A stretch of DNA of 64,000 nt from Pseudomonas sp. PDM18 (GCF_014852585.1 NZ_JACVBX010000001.1:372001-436000), one strand, 5' to 3'. Shown: positions 17,605-29,084, numbered from the stretch's first letter. Numbers and translations are program-made. The notes: generated by a model not told the origin, from the letters alone.

Positions 17605-18321
17605 TCAATCCTCGGCCTCGGCGAACACATAGCCCTTGCCCCAGACCGTGTGCAACTGGTGGCGGACGTAGCCGATGGCCTGCAACTTGCGGCGCAGGTG
17701 GCTGACGTGCATGTCCAGGCTGCGGTCGTGGGCGGTGAAGGCGCGATGCAGCACGTGCTGATAAAGGAAGGGTTTGCTCAGGGTCTCACCCTGGCTGCTG
17801 AGGAAGGTTTCCAGCAGACGGTACTCGGTGCCGGTCAGGCCGGCCCATTGGCCGTCGAGTCCCACGTCGTCCTGCTGCGGGTCCATCTGCAAACCAGTCG
17901 GCGTAGGCGTGCTGCTCAGCGACTGGCTGCCGCGCTCCAGCGCCACCCGGCGCAGCACGGCGTCCACGCGCACGCTGAGTTCGGCAAGACTGAAAGGCTT
18001 GGGCAGGTAGTCGTCGGCGCCCTGGGAGAAGCCGGCAATGCGGTCCTGCTCGGCGCCCAGGGCGGACATCAGGATCACCGGCACCGCGCGCTCGCGGCGC
18101 AGGGTGCGAAGGATATCCAGGCCACCGGTGCCGGGCAGCATGATGTCCATCAGTATCAGGTCGTAGTCGCCGCCGCGGGCCTGGGCTAGGCCTTCGTCGC
18201 CGTCCTGGCACCAGGTGACCGCGAAGCCGCGTTCGCTCAAGTGGGAAGACAGGTGGGCCCCCAGAGTCGGGTCGTCCTCAATGGTCAGCAGACGCAGGCC
18301 GGGCGAAGCGAAGTTGTTCAT
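17605..18321 (-). CDS. OmpR-family response regulator (PirR-like)
   Basis: A 238-residue regulator. The receiver has the acidic pocket IEDD, the phospho-acceptor Asp59 in LILMDIMLPG and KPFSLAEL; the winged-helix domain has LTGTEYRLLETFL and HVSHLRRKLQ, ending VWGKGYVFAEAE. It should be phosphorylated by the adjacent kinase and bind DNA. No good ribosome-binding site precedes the ATG. A Fur-like sequence covers 18329-18347, only 7 bases upstream of the start, which suggests iron control. Target genes are unknown because pirA is not adjacent. Confidence 0.87.
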   Translation of the reverse strand: MNNFASPGLRLLTIEDDPTLGAHLSSHLSERGFAVTWCQDGDEGLAQARGGDYDLILMDIMLPGTGGLDILRTLRRERAVPVILMSALGAEQDRIAGFSQGADDYLPKPFSLAELSVRVDAVLRRVALERGSQSLSSTPTPTGLQMDPQQDDVGLDGQWAGLTGTEYRLLETFLSSQGETLSKPFLYQHVLHRAFTAHDRSLDMHVSHLRRKLQAIGYVRHQLHTVWGKGYVFAEAED

Positions 18322-18328
18322 ATCAAAT

Positions 18329-18347
18329 AAGAGTGATTAGCAATTGC
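18329..18347 (-). promoter_or_regulatory. Candidate Fur box upstream of the pirR-like gene
   Basis: On the minus strand GCAATTGCTAATCACTCTT matches the 19-base Fur consensus at 12 positions by eye, including the central TAATCA. It sits 7 bases before the response-regulator start codon, where binding of Fur would block transcription or elongation. Confidence 0.45.
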
Positions 18348-18448
18348 GCGAAGTATTCACGATTCCGCTCATTCCCGGCAAGGCAAAGGGCTTCCGACGC
18401 AGGTCTGAACCGCTACACTGCCGGGGATAAACGCATTGGAGGACGCGC

Positions 18449-21220
<2,772 letters not shown>

Positions 21221-21236
21221 AGACGGAATTCAATTG

Positions 21237-22226
21237 ATGCGCATCATCCTGTTCAGCAACCAGACCTACGACCGCGACAGCTTTCTCGCCGCCAACCATG
21301 GCCGCGGGTTCGAGCTGCATTTCCAGCAGGCGCAACTGCGTGAGGACACCGTCGCCCTGGCCATGGGATTCGAGGTTGTCTGCCCCTTCGTCAACGACGA
21401 CCTGTCGCGCCCGGTGCTGGAGCACCTGGCCGCTGGCGGCACGAAACTGATCGCCTTGCGCTCGGCCGGCTACAACCATGTCGACCTCGCCGCCGCCCAC
21501 GCGCTGGGTCTGGCCGTGGTGCGCGTACCGGCCTATTCGCCCCACGCGGTAGCCGAACATGGCGTAGGACTGGTCCTAGCACTGTGCCGGCACCTGCACC
21601 GCGCCTACAACCGCACCCGCGAAGGTGATTTCTCGCTGCACGGCCTGACTGGCTTCGACCTGCACGGGCGCACTGTCGGAATCATCGGCAGCGGGCAGAT
21701 CGGCGAAGTCTTCGCCCGCATCATGAGCGGCTTCGGCTGCAACATCCTGGCCTACGACCCTTACCCCAACCGCGCCATTGAGGCCCTGGGCGGGCGCTTC
21801 GTCGAGCTGGACGAGCTGCTCGCGCAGTCCGACATCATCAGCCTGCACTGCCCGCTCAACGAGGCCACCAAACACTTGATCAACGCCGACAGCCTGCAAC
21901 GCATGAAGCGCGGCGCCATGCTGATCAACACCGGCCGCGGCGCGCTGGTCGACACCCCGGCGCTGATCGAGGCGCTGAAAAGCGGCCAGCTCGGCTACCT
22001 CGGCCTGGACGTCTATGAAGAGGAAGCCGACATCTTCTTCGCCGACCGCTCCGACCTGCCGCTGCAGGACGACGTGCTGGCGCGTCTGCTGACCTTCCCC
22101 AACGTGATCATCACCGCGCACCAGGCCTTCCTGACCCGCGAGGCGCTGGCCGGAATCGCCCAGACCACGCTAGCCAACATCGCCGCCTGGCAGGCCGGCC
22201 ATCCGGTCAACCTGGTGAAAAACTGA
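21237..22226 (+). CDS. ldhA: Fermentative D-lactate dehydrogenase
   Basis: A 329-residue D-isomer-specific 2-hydroxyacid dehydrogenase. It has LRSAGYNHVDLAAA (substrate-binding Arg), VGIIGSGQIGEVFARIM (NAD loop), INTGRGALVDTPALIEALKSGQLGYLGLDVYEEE, and the catalytic His in TAHQAFLTREAL. The pattern and length match Pseudomonas LdhA, which reduces pyruvate to D-lactate during pyruvate survival. It starts 16 bases after gacS with no strong ribosome-binding site. The adjacent TTG three bases upstream is an alternative start but the ATG fits the family. Confidence 0.93.
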   Translation: MRIILFSNQTYDRDSFLAANHGRGFELHFQQAQLREDTVALAMGFEVVCPFVNDDLSRPVLEHLAAGGTKLIALRSAGYNHVDLAAAHALGLAVVRVPAYSPHAVAEHGVGLVLALCRHLHRAYNRTREGDFSLHGLTGFDLHGRTVGIIGSGQIGEVFARIMSGFGCNILAYDPYPNRAIEALGGRFVELDELLAQSDIISLHCPLNEATKHLINADSLQRMKRGAMLINTGRGALVDTPALIEALKSGQLGYLGLDVYEEEADIFFADRSDLPLQDDVLARLLTFPNVIITAHQAFLTREALAGIAQTTLANIAAWQAGHPVNLVKN

Positions 22227-22288
22227 GCAGAAGGCGCTCGCATCCGCACGCCACGCGCCCTAGAATGCCGCGCTTTCCCGGAGGACCC

Positions 22289-22729
22289 ATGGCCCAGCAC
22301 GATTTCCGCTATACCCTGCTCAACCCGCAATTCACCCTCAACGAGTGCCGCGCGCTGACTCCGGGCCGCTACCAGGTCACCGGCATCGGTGGCTCGATCA
22401 AGGCCGGCGACACAATGCTGGTCAGCCTCAAGGGCAGCAAAAGCCTGAGCATGACGCTGGAAGTGGAAAAGGTCCGCCACCTGATCAACCCACCGGGACA
22501 GTGGATGGCCGTGGCCAAGGGCCCGGTGTTCCGTGAACTGGGTATCCATGAATGGAAGGTCAACTGCGACGGCTGCGCAGCTACACTGGACTTCGAATTC
22601 GCCGTCGATGCCACCCACGGAAAGGCTGCCCAGCAGCCCGCCGCCGAGCAGCGCATCGCCGAACTCGGATGGGCCAAGGTCGGCAATCGCCACCTCTGCC
22701 CGGATTGCCAGAGCAAGGAGATTGCATGA
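22289..22729 (+). CDS. Conserved hypothetical protein with CxxC pairs
   Basis: A 146-residue cytoplasmic protein not assigned to a named family. It begins with a beta-rich half (RYTLLNPQFTLNECRALTPGRYQVTGIGGSIKAGDTML, then SMTLEVEKVRHLINPPGQWMAVA). The second half has a CDGC pair and, at the C-terminus, CPDC, which together could bind one zinc. CGGAGGACCC precedes the ATG. Its stop overlaps the start of the META-domain lipoprotein (ATGA), so the two are translationally coupled. It has the position of a conserved hypothetical between ldhA and dinB in P. aeruginosa. Confidence 0.78.
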   Translation: MAQHDFRYTLLNPQFTLNECRALTPGRYQVTGIGGSIKAGDTMLVSLKGSKSLSMTLEVEKVRHLINPPGQWMAVAKGPVFRELGIHEWKVNCDGCAATLDFEFAVDATHGKAAQQPAAEQRIAELGWAKVGNRHLCPDCQSKEIA

Positions 22730-23124
22730 AAGCCCTGATCGCCAGCGCCTGCACCGCGCTGGCTTTGGCCGGTTGCGCCAGCAAGCCGGTCCCCGAAGCG
22801 GAACAGACCTACCGCGTTGAGTGGGTCGGTGAGCACCCGCTGATCGACTACACCCACATCAGCCTGACCCTGGACGGCAACGGCCGCGCCTACGGCAGCG
22901 CTGGCTGCAACCACTGGTTCGCCAGTTACAAGCTCGAAGGCGACCAGTTGACCTTCGGCCAGCCTGGCGCCACCCGCAAGCTGTGTGCCGACCTGGTGAT
23001 GGAGCAGGAACAGCAGTTCCTCCAGATGCTCGGCGAAGTGCAGCGCTGGGATATCACCGAAGAAGGCGAGCTGCGCCTGTGGCCCGCCAGCGGCCGCGCC
23101 ATGCGCATGTGGCCGGAAGGCTGA
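22726..23124 (+). CDS. META-domain (HslJ-like) lipoprotein
   Basis: A 132-residue protein with a lipoprotein signal: MKALIASACTALALAGC, lipobox LAGC with Cys17. The mature part is a META domain: YTHISLTLDGNGRAYGSAGCNHWFASYKLEGDQLTFGQ and then ATRKLCADLVMEQEQQFLQML. HslJ-type proteins are linked to heat and novobiocin resistance in E. coli; the role here is unknown. It starts inside the preceding stop codon (ATGA). Only 4 bases separate its stop from the convergent dinB stop. Confidence 0.82.
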   Translation: MKALIASACTALALAGCASKPVPEAEQTYRVEWVGEHPLIDYTHISLTLDGNGRAYGSAGCNHWFASYKLEGDQLTFGQPGATRKLCADLVMEQEQQFLQMLGEVQRWDITEEGELRLWPASGRAMRMWPEG

Positions 23125-23128
23125 GCAA

Positions 23129-24187
23129 CTAGAACAGACTGAGCTGCTCGTGGGCGCCGCGCAGATCGACCAGGCGCACGCCCACACCGATCAGCCGCAC
23201 CGCCTTGTTGCCGCGCTGGAAGGCCTGCCCCAGCAAAAGCCGATAGCTTTCCAAGTCCCGCGCGGCGCCCGCCTGCTCCAGGGTGGTCTGGGTGAAATCG
23301 TGGAACTTCAGCTTGATGAATGGCTTGCCCGGCCGGTAGCTGGCGTCCAGGCGCGTCATGCGCCGCTCCAACTCACTCAGTAGAGACGGCAACTCTTCCT
23401 GGCAAGCGGCCAGATCCGGCAGGTCCTGATCGAAAGTATTCTCCACGCTGATCGACTGACGCCGGCTATCCACTTGCACCGGACGCTCATCGATACCCCG
23501 CGACAAGCCCCAGAGCCGCTCGCCGAAGCTGCCGAATTCCTTCGCCAACTGAATCCGCGACCAGTCGCGCAGGTCCGCGCAGGTGCGAATCCCCAGGCGG
23601 GCCAGCTTCTCGGCGGTGACCTTGCCCACGCCATGCAGCTTCTTCACCGGCAGTTCGGCGACGAAACCATCCACCTCGTCGGGCGTGACCACGAAAAGGC
23701 CATTGGGCTTGCGCCAGTCGCTGGCGATCTTGGCGATGAACTTGTTCGGCGCCACCCCGGCGGACACCGTGATGTGCAGGGTTTCCCAGACCCGCTGGCG
23801 AATCTCCCGGGCGATCCGTGTAGCGCTGCCGCCGCAGCGGTCGCTGTCACTGACGTCAAGGTAGGCCTCGTCCAGGGACAACGGCTCGATCTGGTCGGTG
23901 TAGTCGCGGAAGATCGCGTGGATGTCCCGCGAAGCTTCTCTATATACGTCCATGCGCGGGCGCACGATGGTGAGATCGGGGCACAGCTTGACCGCCGTGC
24001 GCATGGCCATGGCCGAATGTAGCCCGTAGGCACGCGCCTCATAGTTGCAGGTCGCGACCACGCCACGCTTGTCCGGCGATCCACCCACGGCCAGCGGCTT
24101 GCCCGCGAGGGTCGGGTCGTCGCGCATCTCGATGGCGGCGTAGAAGCAGTCGCAATCGATGTGGATGATCTTTCTTTGCCGAGTCAC
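23129..24187 (-). CDS. dinB: DNA polymerase IV
   Basis: A 352-residue Y-family polymerase for translesion synthesis. The catalytic acidic residues are in HIDCDCFYAAIE and SLDEAYLDVSD; the helix-hairpin-helix VKKLHGVGKVTAEKLARLGI is present, and the C-terminus EQLSLF is a beta-clamp-binding peptide. At the steric-gate position Tyr16 follows Phe15 where E. coli has Phe-Phe. The start is GTG at 24187 with a poor ribosome-binding site. No LexA box is evident to me directly upstream. It is divergent from the initiator tRNA cluster. Confidence 0.93.
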   Translation of the reverse strand: MTRQRKIIHIDCDCFYAAIEMRDDPTLAGKPLAVGGSPDKRGVVATCNYEARAYGLHSAMAMRTAVKLCPDLTIVRPRMDVYREASRDIHAIFRDYTDQIEPLSLDEAYLDVSDSDRCGGSATRIAREIRQRVWETLHITVSAGVAPNKFIAKIASDWRKPNGLFVVTPDEVDGFVAELPVKKLHGVGKVTAEKLARLGIRTCADLRDWSRIQLAKEFGSFGERLWGLSRGIDERPVQVDSRRQSISVENTFDQDLPDLAACQEELPSLLSELERRMTRLDASYRPGKPFIKLKFHDFTQTTLEQAGAARDLESYRLLLGQAFQRGNKAVRLIGVGVRLVDLRGAHEQLSLF

Positions 24188-24372
24188 GAAGAAGGCGCCT
24201 GCATCACCATCGGAAGCCGCCCCAAAAGGCGGCGGAAAACCCGGCCATGGTAATGCAAAACGCCGCCGCTTCGGTTATCCACAGCCGGGAAGATTCCGCC
24301 CCCGGACCACTGCCCTGCCACTATCCGCCGGGGCTAAATATTTGAAAGAAAATCACTTTTTCCCGATTTTCA

Positions 24373-24400
24373 TTGACACACCAGTCCATCGGCGTAGAAT
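24373..24400 (+). promoter_or_regulatory. Promoter of the first initiator tRNA gene
   Basis: TTGACA (24373-24378) and TAGAAT (24395-24400) with a 16-base spacer. Only six bases, GGCCGG, separate the -10 from the mature tRNA 5' end. Transcription must therefore begin at or within about two bases of the tRNA. The GC-rich discriminator is the kind repressed by ppGpp and DksA. Confidence 0.85.
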
Positions 24401-24406
24401 GGCCGG

Positions 24407-24483
<77 letters not shown>

Positions 24484-24496
24484 GATACAAGAGAAA

Positions 24497-24523
24497 GGGT
24501 CACTCTTCGGAGTGGCCCTTTTT
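24497..24523 (+). terminator. Terminator of initiator tRNA copy 1
   Basis: GGGTCACTC/GAGTGGCCC stem (one T-G pair) closed by a TTCG tetraloop and followed by five T. Confidence 0.92.
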
Positions 24524-24567
24524 CGTTTGCGCTCGATTTAAATTATTGATCGAAAGCTAAATATCGA

Positions 24568-24595
24568 TTGACAAGACCTTTCATGTCCGTAGAAT
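24568..24595 (+). promoter_or_regulatory. Promoter of the second initiator tRNA gene
   Basis: TTGACA (24568-24573), 16-base spacer, TAGAAT (24590-24595), again six bases (GGCCGA) before the tRNA. An AT-rich TTTAAATTATTGATCGAAA upstream may act as an UP element. Confidence 0.85.
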
Positions 24596-24601
24596 GGCCG
24601 A

Positions 24602-24678
<77 letters not shown>

Positions 24679-24691
24679 GACACAAGAAAAA

Positions 24692-24718
24692 GGGTCACTC
24701 TTCGGAGTGGCCCTTTTT
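24692..24718 (+). terminator. Terminator of initiator tRNA copy 2
   Basis: The same GGGTCACTC-TTCG-GAGTGGCCC hairpin with five T as after copy 1. Confidence 0.92.
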
Positions 24719-24761
24719 CGTTTGCGCGCGTTTAAATTATTGATCGAAAACGAAATATCGA

Positions 24762-24789
24762 TTGACACAAGTCTTCATATCCGTACAAT
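24762..24789 (+). promoter_or_regulatory. Promoter of the third initiator tRNA gene
   Basis: TTGACA (24762-24767), 16-base spacer, TACAAT (24784-24789), then TGCCGC before the tRNA. The spacing is identical to the other two although the sequence has drifted, so the short leader is conserved. Confidence 0.85.
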
Positions 24790-24795
24790 TGCCGC

Positions 24796-24872
<77 letters not shown>

Positions 24873-24884
24873 GACACCAAGAAG

Positions 24885-24912
24885 AAAGCCACTCTTAGGA
24901 GTGGCTTTTTTC
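24885..24912 (+). terminator. Terminator of initiator tRNA copy 3
   Basis: GCCACTC-TTAG-GAGTGGC with flanking A and T runs. It is shorter than, and different in loop from, those after copies 1 and 2. Confidence 0.9.
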
Positions 24913-25035
24913 GTTGTGCCCGAAATATCTTCGCCCACGGGTGGCGTCTCGCGGATCAGGAAAATACTCTTCCGGGGACTTGGGAATTCGCGTCAGTGCC
25001 CCTACTCTGTCGCGCTAAATCGTTTGAGGTGCCCG

Positions 25036-27669
25036 ATGAGCGCCAACCCCACCACACCCGATACCCCTGCCGCCGAAGACGCTCCCAGCCGAGCGACCTG
25101 GCTCAATTGGGTGAACGCCAACCGCCAGGCACTCGGCCTGGGCGTGACCCTGGTGTTGTTCAGCCTCGCGCTGATCGCCTGCTATCACCTACTGCGCGAC
25201 ATCGACGCCTATTCCCTGCACGACGCCCTGCTCGACGTACCTACCACCTCGCTGCTCGGTGCCTTCGCCGCCACCGCGGTCGGCTTCATCTTCCTGCTCG
25301 GCTATGAATGGTCAGCCAGCCGCTTCGCCGGCGTGAAGCTGCCCGTCCCGGCGCTGCTGACCGGTGGCTTCTCGGCGTTCGCCATTGGCAATGCCGTGGG
25401 TCTATCGATGCTCTCCGGCGGCTCGGTGCGCTATCGCCTCTATGCCCGCCAGGGGCTCGGCGCCGGCGACGTAGCGCTGATGACGCTGTTCGCCAGCTTG
25501 TCACTGGGCTGCGCTCTGCCGGTGCTGGCGGCGCTCGCCGCACTGAGCGACCTTTCCGACGCGTCCCTGGCCCTGCACGTGCCGGAGTGGCTGGTGGCGG
25601 TGCTGGCGCTGGGCGTCATCGCTTTCTGCCTGCTGCTGGTCGTCGGCATCGAACGTCGTCGCCTGCCGGAGCAACCCTCGCCCGATAGCCATCTGGTCCG
25701 CTTCGGGCGCCGCACCCTGCGCCTGCCGGGCCTGCGCCTGTCGCTGCTGCAACTGCTGATCACCGCGCTGGACGTGGCTGCCGCCGCCACCGTGCTCTAT
25801 CTGCTGCTGCCGGAAGCGCCGCCCTTTGGTGCCTTCCTGCTGGTCTACCTGATCGCCCTGGCCGCCGGCGTGCTCAGCCATGTGCCGGGTGGTGTCGGGG
25901 TGTTCGAAGCGGTGCTGCTGGCGGCCTTCGCCAACCAGCTGGGCGCCGCGCCGCTGGCCGCAGCCCTGCTGCTGTACCGCTTGATCTATGTGGTCCTGCC
26001 GCTGATTGTCGCCTGTCTGTTGCTGCTGTTCCTCGAAGCCCGCCGCGTCCTGGTGGCCAAGCAGGCCGTGCGCATCACCTCCGGCTTTGCCGCGCAGATC
26101 CTCTCCCTGCTGGTGTTCATCTCCGGCATCGTGCTGCTGTTCTCCGGCGCCACGCCATCCATCGACACCCGCCTGGACGAAGTCGGCTTCCTCGTGCCGC
26201 ACCGCCTGATCGATGCCTCGCACCTGGCCGCCAGCCTGATCGGCGTGCTCTGCCTGCTGCTCGCCTACGGCCTGCGCCGCCGCCTCTCCGCCGCCTGGGC
26301 ACTGACCATCGGCCTGCTGATCGCCGGCGCCGCGCTGTCGCTGCTCAAGGGCTTCGACTGGGAAGAAGCGCTGATCCTCAGCTTCACCGCCGCCCTGCTG
26401 GTGATCTTCCGCAGCGCCTTCTACCGCCGCAGCCGCCTGATGGACCTGCCCTTCTCGCCGCTGTATCTGGGCGCCGCGGCCTGCGTGATCGCCGCGTCGA
26501 TCGGGCTGCTGCTGTTCGCCTACCAGGACGTGCCCTACAGCCACGAACTCTGGTGGCAGTTCGCCCTGGATGCGGATGCCCCGCGAGGCCTGCGCGCCGC
26601 TCTGGGCAGTTGCCTGCTGCTGGCTGCGCTGGCGCTGTACTGGCTACTGCGCACCGCGCCACCGGCCATCCACGCACCGACCCGCCAGGACCTGGACACC
26701 GCCGCCGGCATCCTCGCCAATTCCGCACAGCCCGACGGCGGCCTGGCCCTGTCCGGCGACAAGGCCCTGCTGTTCCACGAGGGCAACGATGCCTTCCTGA
26801 TGTACGCCCGCCGCGGCCGCAGCCTGGTGGCGCTGTTCGATCCGGTCGGCCCGGCCCAGGCCCGCGCCGAACTGATCTGGCAGTTCCGCGACCTCTGCGA
26901 CCTGCACCACGCGCGCCCGGTGTTCTACCAGGTGCGCGCGGAGAACCTGCCGCTGTACATGGACATCGGTCTCACCGCGCTCAAGCTCGGCGAGGAGGCG
27001 CGGGTCGATCTGCGCCGCTTCGACCTGGAGAGCAAGGGCAAGGAGATGAAGGACCTGCGCTACACCTGGAACCGCGGCCAGCGCGACGGCCTGAGCCTGG
27101 AGTTCCATGATGCCGGGCAGGCGCCGATGGACGAGCTGCGCGCCATCTCCGATGCCTGGCTGGGCGGCAAGAACGTCCGCGAGAAGGGCTTCTCCCTCGG
27201 CCGCTTCACCCCTGAATACCTGCGTTATTTCCGCGTCGTCGTGGTCCGCTTCCAGGGCCGCGCCGTGGCCTTCGCCAACCTGCTGGAAACCTCCGGTAAG
27301 GAGCTGGCGAGCATCGACCTGATGCGCGTGGCCCCCGACGCCCCCAAGCTGACCATGGAATTCCTCATGCTCGGCCTGATCCTGCATTACAAGGAGAGCG
27401 GGCACACCCGCTTCAGCCTCGGCATGGTGCCCCTGGCCGGCTTGCAGCCGCGCCGTGGCGCCCCGCTGACCCAACGTCTCGGCGCACTGGTTTTCCGCCG
27501 GGGTGAGCAGTTCTACAATTTCCAGGGGCTACGGCGCTTCAAGGACAAGTTCCAGCCCGACTGGGAACCCCGTTACCTGGCCGTGCCCGCCGGATTGGAT
27601 CCGCTGGTGGCCCTGGCCGATACGGCCGCCCTCATCGCAGGCGGCCTGAGTGGATTGGTAAAACGCTGA
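25036..27669 (+). CDS. mprF: Phosphatidylglycerol aminoacyltransferase MprF (alanyl-PG synthase)
   Basis: An 877-residue inner-membrane protein with about 14 predicted hydrophobic segments up to residue 540 (flippase-type domain including HVPGGVGVFEAVLLA) and a C-terminal GNAT-like catalytic domain (GDKALLFHEGNDAFLMYARRGRSLVALFDPVGP, then RVAPDAPKLTMEFLMLGLILHYK and YNFQGLRRFKDKFQPDWEPRYL). It transfers an amino acid from aminoacyl-tRNA to phosphatidylglycerol. In P. aeruginosa the product is alanyl-PG. Lower negative charge gives resistance to cationic peptides and acid. It is followed one base later by the acvB/virJ homologue. Confidence 0.94.
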   Translation: MSANPTTPDTPAAEDAPSRATWLNWVNANRQALGLGVTLVLFSLALIACYHLLRDIDAYSLHDALLDVPTTSLLGAFAATAVGFIFLLGYEWSASRFAGVKLPVPALLTGGFSAFAIGNAVGLSMLSGGSVRYRLYARQGLGAGDVALMTLFASLSLGCALPVLAALAALSDLSDASLALHVPEWLVAVLALGVIAFCLLLVVGIERRRLPEQPSPDSHLVRFGRRTLRLPGLRLSLLQLLITALDVAAAATVLYLLLPEAPPFGAFLLVYLIALAAGVLSHVPGGVGVFEAVLLAAFANQLGAAPLAAALLLYRLIYVVLPLIVACLLLLFLEARRVLVAKQAVRITSGFAAQILSLLVFISGIVLLFSGATPSIDTRLDEVGFLVPHRLIDASHLAASLIGVLCLLLAYGLRRRLSAAWALTIGLLIAGAALSLLKGFDWEEALILSFTAALLVIFRSAFYRRSRLMDLPFSPLYLGAAACVIAASIGLLLFAYQDVPYSHELWWQFALDADAPRGLRAALGSCLLLAALALYWLLRTAPPAIHAPTRQDLDTAAGILANSAQPDGGLALSGDKALLFHEGNDAFLMYARRGRSLVALFDPVGPAQARAELIWQFRDLCDLHHARPVFYQVRAENLPLYMDIGLTALKLGEEARVDLRRFDLESKGKEMKDLRYTWNRGQRDGLSLEFHDAGQAPMDELRAISDAWLGGKNVREKGFSLGRFTPEYLRYFRVVVVRFQGRAVAFANLLETSGKELASIDLMRVAPDAPKLTMEFLMLGLILHYKESGHTRFSLGMVPLAGLQPRRGAPLTQRLGALVFRRGEQFYNFQGLRRFKDKFQPDWEPRYLAVPAGLDPLVALADTAALIAGGLSGLVKR

Positions 27670-27670
27670 T

Positions 27671-28945
27671 ATGTTGAAACGACGCTGGCGACACCTGCTC
27701 GCCCTCCTCCTGCTGGTCATCATTGCCGTGGGTCTGCTGCTGTGGAGCCGACCGGCTTCCCAGGCTTCCCTCGAACACCGCCAGCTCGCCGACGGCAGTG
27801 CCGTCGCCCTGGCCATCCCCGGCAAGCAACCGAACGCCCGTGTACTGCTGGCCGTGCAGGCCGACCAGAAACTCGACGACGGCCAGTTGCTGGCCCTGGC
27901 CCACGACAGCGGCGCCCGCGTGGTGCAGTTCGTCTTCCCGGAAAAGGACTGCGCCACCCAGCAGGCCCGCATCAAGGCTGCCGGCGAGCTACTTGACGGC
28001 CAGCCAACCCTGGTCGCCGGCATCGGTCCGGGCAGCGCCTGGGCCTTCCGCTGGCTCGCCGGGCAGACCGACGACAAGGCCAAGGCCCTGTCGGTCGGTT
28101 TCTCCCTGGAGAAGCCCGACTGCGCCGCCACCCCGCTGCCGACGACGGCCGCCCACGGCCACTGGCTGGCCGCCTGGAACGACAACCCGGACGACGCCAG
28201 CGCGCGCTTCGCCCGCGGCCTGAAGAACGCCGAGACGGTGATCACCGACTACGACACCCCGCTGCCCAAGGTCCTCGCCGACCAACTGCGCCAGCAGCTG
28301 CAAGGCGGCGGTGACAACGTGCCGGTGGTGGAAGTCCCGGCCGCCAAGCCCTCGGAAACCGTCACTCTGTTCTATTCGGGCGATGGGGGCTGGCGCGACC
28401 TGGACCGTGACGTCGCCGCCCAGATGGCCGAGCTGGGCTATCCGGTGGTTGGCGTCGATGCCCTGCGCTACTTCTGGGAGCACAAGACCCCGGAGCAGAG
28501 CGCCGCCGACCTCGCCCTGCTGATGCAGCACTACCGCGAGAAGTGGGGTGCCAAGCACTTCGTGCTGGCCGGCTACTCCTTCGGCGCCGACGTGCTGCCG
28601 GCGATCTACAACCGCCTGCCGGCGGATGCGAAGAAGGACGTCAGCTCGGTGATCCTGCTGGCCTTCGCCCGCAGCGGCAGCTTCGAGATCGAGGTGCAGG
28701 GCTGGCTCGGCAAGGCCGGCCAGGAAGCCTCCACCGGCCCGGAAATGGCCCGACTGCCGGGGCCGAAAGTGCTCTGCGTGTACGGCATCGAAGAGAAGGA
28801 CGAAAGTGGCTGCACCCAGCCGCAATCGGTGGGCGAGAACCTGCAGTTGCCCGGCGGCCACCACTTCGACGAGGACTACCCGGCCCTGGCCAAGCGACTG
28901 GTGAACGCCATCCGCTCCCGCCAGTCAGCCGACGACGAAGGCTGA
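27671..28945 (+). CDS. AcvB/VirJ-family alanyl-PG hydrolase partner of MprF
   Basis: A 424-residue protein with an uncleaved or cleaved N-terminal signal (LLALLLLVIIAVGLLLW) and a periplasmic alpha/beta-hydrolase part. The nucleophile elbow is GYSFGAD in HFVLAGYSFGADVLPAIYN; FYSGDGGWRDLDRDVAAQMAELGYPVVGVD is the VirJ-domain start, and the catalytic His is probably in GGHHFDEDY. In P. aeruginosa the gene after mprF was reported to encode an alanyl-phosphatidylglycerol hydrolase; the family match and 1-base spacing support the same role here. It would set the level of the lipid made by MprF. Confidence 0.88.
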   Translation: MLKRRWRHLLALLLLVIIAVGLLLWSRPASQASLEHRQLADGSAVALAIPGKQPNARVLLAVQADQKLDDGQLLALAHDSGARVVQFVFPEKDCATQQARIKAAGELLDGQPTLVAGIGPGSAWAFRWLAGQTDDKAKALSVGFSLEKPDCAATPLPTTAAHGHWLAAWNDNPDDASARFARGLKNAETVITDYDTPLPKVLADQLRQQLQGGGDNVPVVEVPAAKPSETVTLFYSGDGGWRDLDRDVAAQMAELGYPVVGVDALRYFWEHKTPEQSAADLALLMQHYREKWGAKHFVLAGYSFGADVLPAIYNRLPADAKKDVSSVILLAFARSGSFEIEVQGWLGKAGQEASTGPEMARLPGPKVLCVYGIEEKDESGCTQPQSVGENLQLPGGHHFDEDYPALAKRLVNAIRSRQSADDEG

Positions 28946-28954
28946 CCGACATCA

Positions 28955-28979
28955 AAAGGGCCGCACATTGCGGCCCTTT
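28955..28979. terminator. Terminator after the mprF operon
   Basis: AAAGGGCCGC/GCGGCCCTTT, a perfect 10-base stem with an ACATT loop. The distal T-run is short and the stem is symmetric, so it can work in both directions. Confidence 0.85.
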
Positions 28980-29084
28980 CACTTTGGCTTAACGGTTTTT
29001 CAGACACGCTTAAGGCTCTATGCTCAGACTGGCAGCCCCGTCGTCAGAGCGCGGCGTACGAATAGAGCCACACAAGGAACCGTC

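Noticed and set aside
24275-24283. TTATCCACA as a DnaA box marking an origin
   Set aside because: Single site; similar 9-mers occur at 10706-10714 in mazG and in agt near 31690. No cluster, AT-rich unwinding region or dnaA/dnaN gene is nearby.
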